Of a stretch of 16,348 nt of DNA, positions 1 to 7,148 are shown piece after piece; the first letter of the stretch is position 1; every line of letters begins with the position of its first letter. Source of the stretch: Pseudomonadota bacterium (GTDB taxonomy: Bacteria > Desulfobacterota > BSN033 > WVXP01 > G020346125); contig JAUWDQ010000024.1 of NCBI GenBank assembly GCA_030608745.1, forward strand, positions 1 to 16,348. Direction: 5' to 3'. The notes beneath the pieces were generated by a model. It searched no databases. It saw nothing but the letters and a program-made list of their open reading frames with translations, and had not been told where the DNA came from. The translations under genes and the position numbers were made by a program.

Positions 1-88
1 CCCATATCTCTTGATATGGCTGCCTTCAATTTAACAGGGCAGGGGATGAAGCGGAACGCAGCAGATGGACTTTTTACGAAGCCGTCAA
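1..88 (-). repeat. Interspersed repeat arm, left copy
   Basis: Read on the minus strand, this begins TTGACGGCTTCGTAAAAAGTC and ends in the hairpin CCATATC-AAGA-GATATGG. It matches 16243-16330 in inverted orientation at 83 of 88 positions by my count. The first 45 or so bases are also shared with the element at 10180-10335. It reaches the first base of the window, so the full element probably continues outside. Low-complexity or palindromic arms of this kind are common in Deltaproteobacterial intergenic DNA; that is general recollection, not a database result. Confidence 0.85.
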
Positions 89-252
89 ATAAACCACTTA
101 ACAAAACGGAGGAGAAAAGAACGACCGTCCCTCCAAAACTCAGCTGGGTTATCCGCAGGAGACAAGTGAAAGAAAATGGGAAAATCCTTGATTTTTCTGA
201 TTTCTTCGATCATAATGATCCGTATATAGTTTGAGAAACAGCAGGGGAGCTT

Positions 253-1332
253 ATGATTGTTGAATGTGAAGTTTGTCAGACTAAATATAACATAGAGGAT
301 TCAAAAATTACGCCGGAAGGCGTGAAGGTCCGGTGCGCGAAGTGTAAGCATATCTTTGCCGTTACACCCACTTCAGCTGCTCCAGCTGCTCCACTTACTC
401 CGCCTTCGCCGCCCACCCCACCCACTCCCGAGCCGGCTGGGGGTGATTTCCTCCAGGATTTCGAATCCTTCGAAAAATTTCACAAGGACTTGATGGATGT
501 TCCCGGCCCCGAAACAGGGCCTCCAACGGATGAGGAGAGCCCCATTGAGCGGGAAATAGTTGCCAAGATATCCCAGGATACGGGGGAGGTATCTATTCCG
601 GAGGACTTGGGCATCGCCGAGTTCCCCACCGAGGAATGGCCAAGCCCACCCCTCGATCAGCAGGGGCAAGCGGAATCCATGGAAGGGGAGACGGATGCCC
701 CCACCTTCGACATGACGGGATTGGAAGATCAAGAGTATTTCGAACGGCCGAGGACAACCCCCAAGAGGAGAAAAACATCCAGGACCTTCGTGTTATTCGG
801 CATCCTCATCATCTTGGCCGGGGTGGGATATTACCTCTGGAGTGAAAGGGAGATGCGGTTCAGCCTCCCTGGGAATATTGAGAATATCCCGTCCTTCTTT
901 ACATCCATCCCTGAAAAGCTTACGTCCCTGTGGGATAATATAAGAGGCATAGAGAGAGGGAGTCCAAGCATTTCCGACCTGGAAGAATATAAGGATACCA
1001 TTGGTGAAGTTCCGGTTTTCGTGGTCACGGGCAAGGTATTAAATGATACCAACAAAGTGAAGAAGCACGTGAAGATCAAGGCTGTTTTATATAACGATAA
1101 GAACGAGATTTTGGATGAGAAACAGACCCTGTGCGGAAGCTATTTCACCAGGGAAGAGCTTAAGAACCTTCCCCCCCGGTTTACGAGGGGCGACTTCAAG
1201 ATCCGGCCTCCAATGCCGAGCCAGATGCGCGTTGCTCCCGGGATGACCATCCCCTTTATCGTTATCTTCCCCAATATATCCCCTGATGTGCAGGAATATG
1301 AAGTAGAAATCGTTGACGCCCCGAATGCCTAG
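253..1332 (+). CDS. Zinc-ribbon and DUF3426 domain membrane protein
   Basis: A 359-residue protein of unknown function. Residues 1-36 form an MJ0042-type zinc ribbon with two Cys pairs (C5-x2-C8 and C28-x2-C31), followed by a Pro/Ala-rich and then acidic linker (about 45-165). A basic stretch (KRRKTSR) precedes a single transmembrane helix at about 178-197. The C-terminal part (about 250-355) has the beta-rich character of DUF3426, with the segment VFVVTGKVLND and a late hydrophobic strand FIVIFPN. The family usually has this order: cytoplasmic zinc ribbon, linker, one helix, extracytoplasmic DUF3426. The ATG at 253 is preceded by GGGGAG at a good distance. The zinc ribbon may bind nucleic acid or protein; no substrate is known. 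Family assignment is confident, role unknown. Confidence 0.88.
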   Translation: MIVECEVCQTKYNIEDSKITPEGVKVRCAKCKHIFAVTPTSAAPAAPLTPPSPPTPPTPEPAGGDFLQDFESFEKFHKDLMDVPGPETGPPTDEESPIEREIVAKISQDTGEVSIPEDLGIAEFPTEEWPSPPLDQQGQAESMEGETDAPTFDMTGLEDQEYFERPRTTPKRRKTSRTFVLFGILIILAGVGYYLWSEREMRFSLPGNIENIPSFFTSIPEKLTSLWDNIRGIERGSPSISDLEEYKDTIGEVPVFVVTGKVLNDTNKVKKHVKIKAVLYNDKNEILDEKQTLCGSYFTREELKNLPPRFTRGDFKIRPPMPSQMRVAPGMTIPFIVIFPNISPDVQEYEVEIVDAPNA

Positions 1333-1337
1333 ATCCG

Positions 1338-1568
1338 GTGTCGGACCGTGTTTGCAACCCCTTCGCCTATCAGGACTTCTATCGAGGTGCTCATGAAGTA
1401 ACTGATCTGCTGGCCTCCTCCGACGATATCGACGGGATAAAAGATGCAACCCGGAGGCTGCTGCTTACCCTCTATATCCCGCAACTCTTGAGACACATCC
1501 AGATTCTCAATGATGGGCCCTACCTATTGAGGGGGATTTTGCGAAGGTTCGCCATTGAACAGATGTAA
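1338..1568 (+). CDS. Possible small hypothetical protein
   Basis: An open frame of 76 codons beginning with GTG five bases after the zinc-ribbon gene stops. The amino acid composition is protein-like (acidic N-terminal half, then a Leu/Arg-rich helical stretch around TRRLLLTLYIPQLL), and codon use resembles neighbouring genes. I see no Shine-Dalgarno sequence before the GTG and recognise no domain. The same frame continues after the TAA at 1566-1568 up to 1763, so this may be the front of a longer broken gene or simply chance. It is kept because of its position immediately behind a real gene, with low certainty. Confidence 0.28.
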   Translation: MSDRVCNPFAYQDFYRGAHEVTDLLASSDDIDGIKDATRRLLLTLYIPQLLRHIQILNDGPYLLRGILRRFAIEQM

Positions 1569-1763
1569 GTGCTTCAACGGAGCACCGGTATGGAGGGAAT
1601 AGCCCTCGAGATACCGGGTCCGCCCCGCCTATCGAAACTCTTATTTTTCATTTCCCCGTACGGATTGCTTCCTTATCAGCTCTTTTTCTATGGATCAGCA
1701 TTGGACCAGCTCGCCGTGGAAAACAAGCACCCCTCTCCTTTCGCTTCAGTACTTCCCAAATGA

Positions 1764-2062
1764 CCCCTTGCGGGTTCACAGCAGCTTGTTATTCACCCCT
1801 TCCAGCCGAGTTCGGGTGCTGTGCCGTGTTGCGGTCGGAAGGAAGCAGGGGCGAGGGCAGAGGTAAGAGGCAGGAGGAGGGGGTAGACAGTAAGCAGTAT
1901 GCGGTAGGCAGGTTTAAGGGAAAAGTGTGTCTTTGATCTCTCCTCCTAGATGACCCTTGTCCCTCAGATTGTGCTCATGGACAAGGGTGTTCTCCCGAAA
2001 CCCGGGAAACTCCAGGCTTGAATCCCTTGAAAAAAAAGGCTCTGCGTGTTAAGAGAATTATT
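1764..2062. other. Intergenic region with purine-rich tract and dyad
   Basis: No gene is supported here. It holds a GGAAGGAAGCAG motif near 1838-1849 resembling the tip of SRP RNA but lacking the rest, a purine-rich tract (about 1840-1920) with loose repeats of GGCAG/GTAGGCAG type, and a perfect inverted repeat at 1953-1988. The promoter for the U32/radical SAM genes presumably lies here, but I cannot pick one out. Confidence 0.5.
1953..1988. promoter_or_regulatory. 10-bp perfect inverted repeat upstream of U32 gene
   Basis: ACCCTTGTCC (1953-1962) and GGACAAGGGT (1979-1988) are perfect reverse complements separated by 16 bases. The dyad ends 74 bases before the preferred ATG of the U32 gene. 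No T-run follows, so it is not an intrinsic terminator of the usual form. It could be an operator for a dimeric regulator or an RNA hairpin in the leader. Function is inference. Confidence 0.4.
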
Positions 2063-3325
2063 ATGAAACTCCGATTGGGGGCCAATTGGGATGTTTCACT
2101 TCTTGACGCACTGAGAGGGACATCGGTGGATGCCCTCTTTGGCAAACTTCCCTTCGATGTCGTGGGGGGAGCGAGACCTGGGTTTGTCCTGCCCCAAGTG
2201 GATCGAAACGATGTGAAACAATATATACAGGCCTGCCACGAAAGAGGTTTGGAATTCAGCTACTTGCTAAATGCCCCTTGTCTTGGAAACCTTCAGTATT
2301 CCAGAAAAGGTTATGGAGAACTGGTCGATCTTCTGGAATGGATCGACCAATCCGGTGCGGATTCGGTCACTGTGGGCATGCCTTACCTCATTGACCTCAC
2401 AAGAAAACGTTTCCCTCGACTCAAGGTCAAGATCTCCACCACGGCCCGGGTCAATACCGTGAGGAAGGCCCTTCAATATGAAGCGATGGGGGCCGAGGAG
2501 ATCATCATCGATGAACATATCAATCGCGAGTTCAAAACCTTGGAGGCGATCAGAAAGGCAGTAAGGTGCAACCTGGAGCTGATCGTCAACAATATCTGTC
2601 TCTGGCAGTGTCCATATAATTACGAACATGTCAACCACGATGGCCATGCCTCAAGGGAGGGGGAGGAGGAGGAATATTGCTATCTCCAGTATCCGGGTTA
2701 CCTCTGCCTTTACAGGAAATTGATGGAACCGGTGGAACTTCTGAAATCCCCCTGGATCAGACCAGAAGATATCTCCCACTACGAGGAAATTGGTTACGAT
2801 CATTTCAAAATCACAGAGCGATTTAAACGCACCCCCCTCCTCCTTGAACATGTGAGGGCCTATGAAACGCGGCATTACGATGGAAACCTCTTAGATCTCT
2901 TCACCCTTCCGAGGAAAGGGGCCTTCACACCCGTCCATTTGGAATACTTTATTAAACCTGAACATGTGAACATCATGAAGGTCTCTGAATTGGGGAAAGT
3001 CTTCGACCTGGAATTCCGGGAGCTCATCCAACTGGATAATAGGAAACTGGATGGCTTCATTGAACATCTTAAGACAAAGGATTGCAATCATACCTCATGC
3101 TCAGACTGTGGGTATTGTGAAACGGTCTTCAAGAAGGTGGCGGTGGTAAAGGATGAGGAGGTGAGGAGGGCTGCCCAGAGAGTCAGAGATTTTTCTGAAA
3201 AGCTCATTTCGGGAGAGATTTTTGAAATCCCTCGATCTCATTTGCTCTTTCGTATTCCATTTTTCAAATCCCTGCTAAAACATTTCCTCAGGCGGCGTCT
3301 AAAGAAAGAACAAAACATTGACTGA
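2063..3325 (+). CDS. U32-family Fe-S protein (peptidase U32-like)
   Basis: A 420-residue protein from the ATG at 2063 (MKLRLGANWD); an upstream in-frame TTG at 2018 would add 15 Lys/Arg-rich residues but has no better ribosome site. The first 200 residues resemble the TIM-barrel of U32 proteins (segments GADSVTVGMPYLIDL and GAEEIIIDEHI). Four Cys follow at about 179, 183, 206 and 215 (NNICLWQC, EEYC, YLC), the arrangement that holds a 4Fe-4S cluster in the U32 proteins UbiU, UbiV and TrhP. A second cluster-like group near the C-terminus, C341-x4-C346-x2-C349-x2-C352, is an extra. Characterised relatives act in oxygen-independent hydroxylation (ubiquinone, tRNA 5-hydroxyuridine) rather than proteolysis. 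The radical SAM gene starts 15 bases downstream, suggesting an operon and a joint reaction. Substrate unknown. Confidence 0.85.
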   Translation: MKLRLGANWDVSLLDALRGTSVDALFGKLPFDVVGGARPGFVLPQVDRNDVKQYIQACHERGLEFSYLLNAPCLGNLQYSRKGYGELVDLLEWIDQSGADSVTVGMPYLIDLTRKRFPRLKVKISTTARVNTVRKALQYEAMGAEEIIIDEHINREFKTLEAIRKAVRCNLELIVNNICLWQCPYNYEHVNHDGHASREGEEEEYCYLQYPGYLCLYRKLMEPVELLKSPWIRPEDISHYEEIGYDHFKITERFKRTPLLLEHVRAYETRHYDGNLLDLFTLPRKGAFTPVHLEYFIKPEHVNIMKVSELGKVFDLEFRELIQLDNRKLDGFIEHLKTKDCNHTSCSDCGYCETVFKKVAVVKDEEVRRAAQRVRDFSEKLISGEIFEIPRSHLLFRIPFFKSLLKHFLRRRLKKEQNID

Positions 3326-3340
3326 TCAGTGGTCCGTCGT

Positions 3341-4846
3341 ATGAGATTCCTACTGGTTGACCCGCCCCATAAAATCTGGACGATTCTTCGGGCCTGGGTC
3401 CCCTCCCCGGGATGTCTTCAATTATTGGCCTACATAGAAAGGGAACAATTCGATATCGATTATATGGATTGCACCCTTAACGAAAACCCCTGGAGGGATC
3501 TCGAAGAGAAGGTTCGAAGGGAAAAACCAGAGGTGATTGGCATCTCCGTGGGCTGCACGGCCTTCATCTATGATGGGATGAATACAGCTAGTCTCATCAA
3601 AGCCGTCAGCCCTGAATCGATCATCATTGTGGGGGGGGAACATCCTTCCTTTATGGCGGAGGAAACGCTCAGGGATTGTCCTGCCATTGATTACATCTGC
3701 GTCGGGGAGGGAGAAGTGACCCTGGGGGAATTCCTGAGGGCTGTTGAGAAGAATGAAGATCTCTCCAAGGTCTTGGGCCTTGCCTATCTCAATGAAAAAG
3801 GAGAATTCGTCTATACCGGGGAACGCTCCTTCATCGGGGATCTCGATACCCTCCCGATGCCCGCTTATCACCTCGCCAAAATGGAGCATCCCTATGTGGA
3901 TCTCCCATCCGAAGGAAGCAGAGGGTTTGTGGTCAATTTTTCAAGGGGATGTACTTGGGATTGTACCTTCTGCTCGGAATCGGCCTTTTATAAAAAGACC
4001 TGGAGGAAGCGGAGTCCAAAACTGATCGCTGATGAACTCCAGCTCCTCAAGGAGAAATATAACCGGGATATTTTCTATGTGGGCGACAATACCTTCAATG
4101 TCACTAAGGAGCAAAGCATTGGCTTCATTGAGGAAATGCTCAAGCGAAAGACGAATCAACACTTCTGGCTTCAATCACGAGCTGATCTTATTATCAGAGA
4201 TGAAGACCTTTTGGATGGTTACAGAGAGGCGGGTGTCTATCAGTTTATGATGGGGCTCGAATATCATAAGGATTCCGTACTCAAGGATATCCGGAAGCGC
4301 CATTCGGCAGAGCAGGCCCGGAAGGCCATGGAGCTTCTGAAGAAACATCAACTGATGGTCATGGCGACCCTGCTCATCGGTCACTGGGATGAGACGGAAG
4401 AAGATCGTAAGGTTTTTTTAAAATTCTTCGGGAAATACGTGGATCACTTTGGCCTCAACCTGATTACCCCTCTCCCCGGAACTCCGCTGTTTTATAAAAT
4501 GAAGGAGATGGGAAGAATTGAGGACTGGGATTACCGTAATTTCGACTACCTACACGCCGTTATGGCGACCAAAGAGGCGGATAACTTGGAGCAGGTGAAC
4601 CTTATTTACAAAGATATCATGAGGCGTTACTATTGGCGACCGAGGGAGTTGTTGAAATTGCTCTCCCCCAATCCAATTTTGCGACGTCATCATCGATATT
4701 ACATCACCAAAGTGGCCTTCAATATCATGATGCACGAGATCTTTGGAACGCCAATGTGGGTACAACCCAACTACCAAGAATACAAGGATTATCTGGTGGA
4801 AAGGGAAGAGGCCTTGCCCGAAGAGTTGATGGACTTAGCCAGGTAG
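3341..4846 (+). CDS. Cobalamin-binding-type radical SAM enzyme
   Basis: About 501 residues from the ATG at 3341 (MRFLLVDPPH); a GTG at 3329 is an alternative that adds four residues. Residues 1-150 have the Rossmann-like character of the B12-binding domain of BchE-like radical SAM enzymes (GISVGCTAFIYDG, IIIVGGEHPSF, CVGEGEVT); the classic DxHxxG motif is absent, as is usual in this class. The radical SAM cluster motif is C204-x3-C208-x2-C211 (RGCTWDCTFC), followed by the strand YVGDNTF and the segment MMGLEY. Such enzymes carry out methylations, cyclisations or rearrangements; the substrate cannot be read from the sequence. It is probably co-transcribed with the U32 gene. The last 20 or so codons (from about 4784) run antisense over a duplicated gene fragment, so the C-terminal tail may not be ancestral. 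Confidence 0.85.
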   Translation: MRFLLVDPPHKIWTILRAWVPSPGCLQLLAYIEREQFDIDYMDCTLNENPWRDLEEKVRREKPEVIGISVGCTAFIYDGMNTASLIKAVSPESIIIVGGEHPSFMAEETLRDCPAIDYICVGEGEVTLGEFLRAVEKNEDLSKVLGLAYLNEKGEFVYTGERSFIGDLDTLPMPAYHLAKMEHPYVDLPSEGSRGFVVNFSRGCTWDCTFCSESAFYKKTWRKRSPKLIADELQLLKEKYNRDIFYVGDNTFNVTKEQSIGFIEEMLKRKTNQHFWLQSRADLIIRDEDLLDGYREAGVYQFMMGLEYHKDSVLKDIRKRHSAEQARKAMELLKKHQLMVMATLLIGHWDETEEDRKVFLKFFGKYVDHFGLNLITPLPGTPLFYKMKEMGRIEDWDYRNFDYLHAVMATKEADNLEQVNLIYKDIMRRYYWRPRELLKLLSPNPILRRHHRYYITKVAFNIMMHEIFGTPMWVQPNYQEYKDYLVEREEALPEELMDLAR

Positions 4847-4956
4847 TCAAACCATTCCCTCCGAAGGGCCATCCTCCTCCTGGGGATGAGGGCAATGGGA
4901 GTAAACCTCAAGGCGAAAGATTCTTCAGTCTGATCTCGAAAGGTGAGGTTGAAGAG
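4784..4956. repeat. Direct repeat flanking the liv operon, left copy
   Basis: Aligns without gaps with 9732-9904 at a constant offset of 4948 bases; I count about 24 mismatches in 173 positions (86% identity). Similarity stops one base before the livJ ribosome-binding region. Recombination between the two copies would delete the whole importer operon. Confidence 0.85.
4789..4956 (-). pseudogene. 3' fragment of a paralogue of the 9737-10114 gene
   Basis: Read on the minus strand, this encodes 55 residues plus a stop that match the last 55 residues of the intact antisense gene at 9737-10114, in the same frame and without gaps (for example FNLTFRD, RFTPIALIPRRR, WFDYLAK, ending STR versus STG). 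The stop is TAA here and TGA there. Similarity ends abruptly at 4956, and the frame meets a stop opposite the livJ start, so the N-terminal half is missing. Its last 58 bases overlap the end of the radical SAM gene antisense. It has no start of its own and is unlikely to be expressed. Confidence 0.8.
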
Positions 4957-4957
4957 G

Positions 4958-4965
4958 AAGGAGGT
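4958..4965 (+). promoter_or_regulatory. Strong ribosome binding site of livJ
   Basis: AAGGAGGT lies five bases before the ATG at 4971, a near-perfect Shine-Dalgarno sequence. It begins just after the left direct repeat ends (4956), which marks the junction between the duplicated fragment and the operon. Confidence 0.75.
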
Positions 4966-4970
4966 GTCTT

Positions 4971-6167
4971 ATGAAAGGGAAAAAAGGAATGGTACTCTGG
5001 ATATCTTTTTTGATCCTGATTTCTATAAGTTGGGCTACTCCCGCCTACTTGGCCGAGAAATCTCCTTACAAGATCGGGGTAAACCTCGAGCTGACTGGCC
5101 CGTGGGCAGAAGTGACCAAGACTGTTAAAATGGCTATGGTCATGGAGGTAGAGAAGATCAACGCCATGGGGGGTGTTGACGGGCACCCACTGGAGTTGGT
5201 CATCGAGGATAATGGCTTCGATCTGGGTAGAGCCGCTGCCAACATGACCAAGTTCTCTAGGAACAAGGAGATCGTGGCGGTGGTAGGTCCCTTTGAGGAC
5301 AATCTCCAAGCCACCACCAGGGCCATCGCCGAGAGGGAGGGGATCACCGACATCATCATCTGTCCTTCCAACCCAATGGTTCGGAGTTTAAACCAACGGT
5401 GGTCCTTCAACATTGCCCAGAGCGACATCATCGTCTCCCAAAAGTTGGTGGATCTCTGCCTGGCCCGCGGGTACAAGAAGATCCTGGTCTTCCCGGGCAA
5501 TTGGCCTCTGGCCCTGAGCCTGGCCGAGTATTTTAAGCGCTTTGGGGAAGAAAAGGGGATGAAGGTCATCATCTCCAAGGAGACCCATAAGCCGACTGAC
5601 ATTGACATGACTCCCCAACTCATCAAGCTTAAACCCATTATCGAGTCAGAAAAGGTGGACGCCCTCTACGCCTCTACAGGCGGCCCTCCAGGTCCGATCA
5701 TCTGCAAGAACATGCGGACCTTAGGCATAAAGATCCCGATTATCGGGACCCATGCCTTTGGATTCAATTTTATCATCGCCCTTGGGGGAGAGGCAATGGA
5801 AGGGGTGGAGTTCGCGGCCGGAAAGCCTGTAGTCCCCTACCAACTCGATAAGGACGACCCAGTTCGACCCATCGTCATCGATTTCGACAAACGGATGAGG
5901 GCCCGCTATGGGGTCGGGGCTGATCAAATCGCCGGCCATGCCCATGATACGATCTGGCTTATCTATGATGCCCTGAAGAGGTGCCAGGGGAAGGTCACCA
6001 GGGCTAATTTCAGGGATGCCCTGGAAAACACCAAGGGGTTAAAGAGTTGTCATGGCATTTATAATTACAGCCCCACCGATCACGATGGCCTGACCAAAAG
6101 GGATCTGGTCTTCATAAGGATCGAAGGAGGTAAATTCATGCGGATCAAGTTCCCCGGGTTCGAATAA
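4971..6167 (+). CDS. livJ: Branched-chain amino acid/amide ABC importer, periplasmic binding protein
   Basis: 398 residues. The N-terminus is a Sec signal peptide (Lys-rich start, hydrophobic MVLWISFLILISISW, then small residues around ATPAYLA). The mature part starts with the family 5 pattern YKIGVNLELTGPWA and continues with INAMGGVDGHPLELVIEDN, VAVVGPFEDN and the C-terminal lobe segment GHAHDTIWLIYDALKR. This is the Leu/Ile/Val-binding protein-like class (HAAT family), which delivers amino acids, amides, urea or aromatic acids to a LivHMGF transporter. The true ligand cannot be told from sequence. Length is normal for the family. It is the first gene of the liv operon, with 90 bases before livH. 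Confidence 0.92.
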   Translation: MKGKKGMVLWISFLILISISWATPAYLAEKSPYKIGVNLELTGPWAEVTKTVKMAMVMEVEKINAMGGVDGHPLELVIEDNGFDLGRAAANMTKFSRNKEIVAVVGPFEDNLQATTRAIAEREGITDIIICPSNPMVRSLNQRWSFNIAQSDIIVSQKLVDLCLARGYKKILVFPGNWPLALSLAEYFKRFGEEKGMKVIISKETHKPTDIDMTPQLIKLKPIIESEKVDALYASTGGPPGPIICKNMRTLGIKIPIIGTHAFGFNFIIALGGEAMEGVEFAAGKPVVPYQLDKDDPVRPIVIDFDKRMRARYGVGADQIAGHAHDTIWLIYDALKRCQGKVTRANFRDALENTKGLKSCHGIYNYSPTDHDGLTKRDLVFIRIEGGKFMRIKFPGFE

Positions 6168-6257
6168 CTGGTTGAAGACAATGTAAACAATCCTTTAAGA
6201 TAGTGTGGTTGACAAATATATTAAGCCCCCCACCCTTTTTTCCGAACGGAAGGCTTC

Positions 6258-7148
6258 ATGACCCCTTGGGCTTACATTCCTCAGCTCTTTTCCGCTGGCA
6301 TCACAATAGGGGCCATCTACGCCCTGGTGGGCCTGGGATTTGTTACCATCGCAAGGGCCTCCCAGATCATAAACTTCGCCCAGGGAGAGTTCGTCATGTT
6401 AGGGGCGATGATCACCTTCTTCCTTCTCAAAGGAGGGGGTCTACCTTACCCCCTGGCAGCCCTGGTGGCGGTCATATTAGTCGTCATCATTGGCTTCCTC
6501 CTGCATATCACGGTTTTGTATCCCCTGCGCAAGGCCTCCATCCCCATACTCCTCATGGCCACATTGGGGGCTTCCATATTTATCAGCAACACCACCGCCC
6601 TGGTCTTTGGGACGTTGCCTAGAACCCTCCCTGCTTTCTTAGGAAATCAGCCCCTCCAGATAGGGGGGATTTTTATTGTCCCCCAGAGCCTCTTTGTCCT
6701 GGGAGCTACCTTTCTCCTGCTGATCTCTCTCTATCTCCTCTCCCACCGGACATTATTGGGAAAGGCCATGGAAGCAAGTTCCACCGACCCTTTAGGGGCC
6801 GATCTTTTGGGAATCTCGCGGAACCTCATGGTCTTTTTGGCCTTCGGGGTAAGTGCAGGCATGGGGGCCATCGCCGGGATTTTTATTACTCCGATATTCT
6901 ATACCAGCTATCATGCGGGAACCCTCATAGGGCTAAAGGGTTTTGTCGCTGCCGTCTTGGGGGGGTGGGGAAAAAACAGCGGTGCAATCCTTGGAGGTTT
7001 TGTTTTGGGGGTTGTGGAATCCTTGAGCATAGCCTTTATTCCTTCAGGTTATAAAGATGCCGTGGCCTTTGTGATCCTGTTACTCATCCTATACTTCAGG
7101 CCCAAAGGGATCCTGGGTTCACCCTTTATCGATAGCCGCCGATGGTAG
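6258..7148 (+). CDS. livH: Branched-chain amino acid-type ABC importer permease LivH
   Basis: 296 residues, almost entirely hydrophobic, of the usual family length. The N-terminal signature GITIGAIYALVGLGFVTIARASQIINFAQGEF is the LivH pattern in which the conserved INFAxGEF sits after the first helices. The C-terminal part has the cytoplasmic loop contacting the ATPase (GKAMEASSTDPLGADLLGI) and KGFVAAVLGGWG. It forms a heterodimeric membrane channel with LivM. The ATG at 6258 has GGAAGG a few bases upstream. Its end overlaps the livM start by seven bases (ATGGTAG), indicating translational coupling. Confidence 0.92.
   Translation: MTPWAYIPQLFSAGITIGAIYALVGLGFVTIARASQIINFAQGEFVMLGAMITFFLLKGGGLPYPLAALVAVILVVIIGFLLHITVLYPLRKASIPILLMATLGASIFISNTTALVFGTLPRTLPAFLGNQPLQIGGIFIVPQSLFVLGATFLLLISLYLLSHRTLLGKAMEASSTDPLGADLLGISRNLMVFLAFGVSAGMGAIAGIFITPIFYTSYHAGTLIGLKGFVAAVLGGWGKNSGAILGGFVLGVVESLSIAFIPSGYKDAVAFVILLLILYFRPKGILGSPFIDSRRW

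Noticed and set aside
16..234. Open frame of 72 codons at the left edge
   Set aside because: Its first 24 codons come from the interspersed repeat. A GTG at 166 with AGGAG before it would leave only 22 codons, too short to support without comparison.
1569..1763. Open frame directly after the TAA at 1566, same frame as 1338-1568
   Set aside because: It has no ribosome site, no recognisable domain and a low-complexity composition; noted only as a possible remnant.
1815..1870. SRP RNA-like motif (CGGTCGGAAGGAAGCAG) with a possible CTGTGCC/GGCAGAG stem
   Set aside because: The 5' partner normally reads GTCAGGTCC or similar and the tetraloop-closing CC/GG pairs are incomplete. The surrounding purine-rich sequence makes chance similarity likely. 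A covariance search would settle it.
6203..6622. Overlapping plus-strand frame of 139 codons at livH
   Set aside because: It is His/Pro/Gly-rich, a typical shadow frame of a hydrophobic membrane protein gene.
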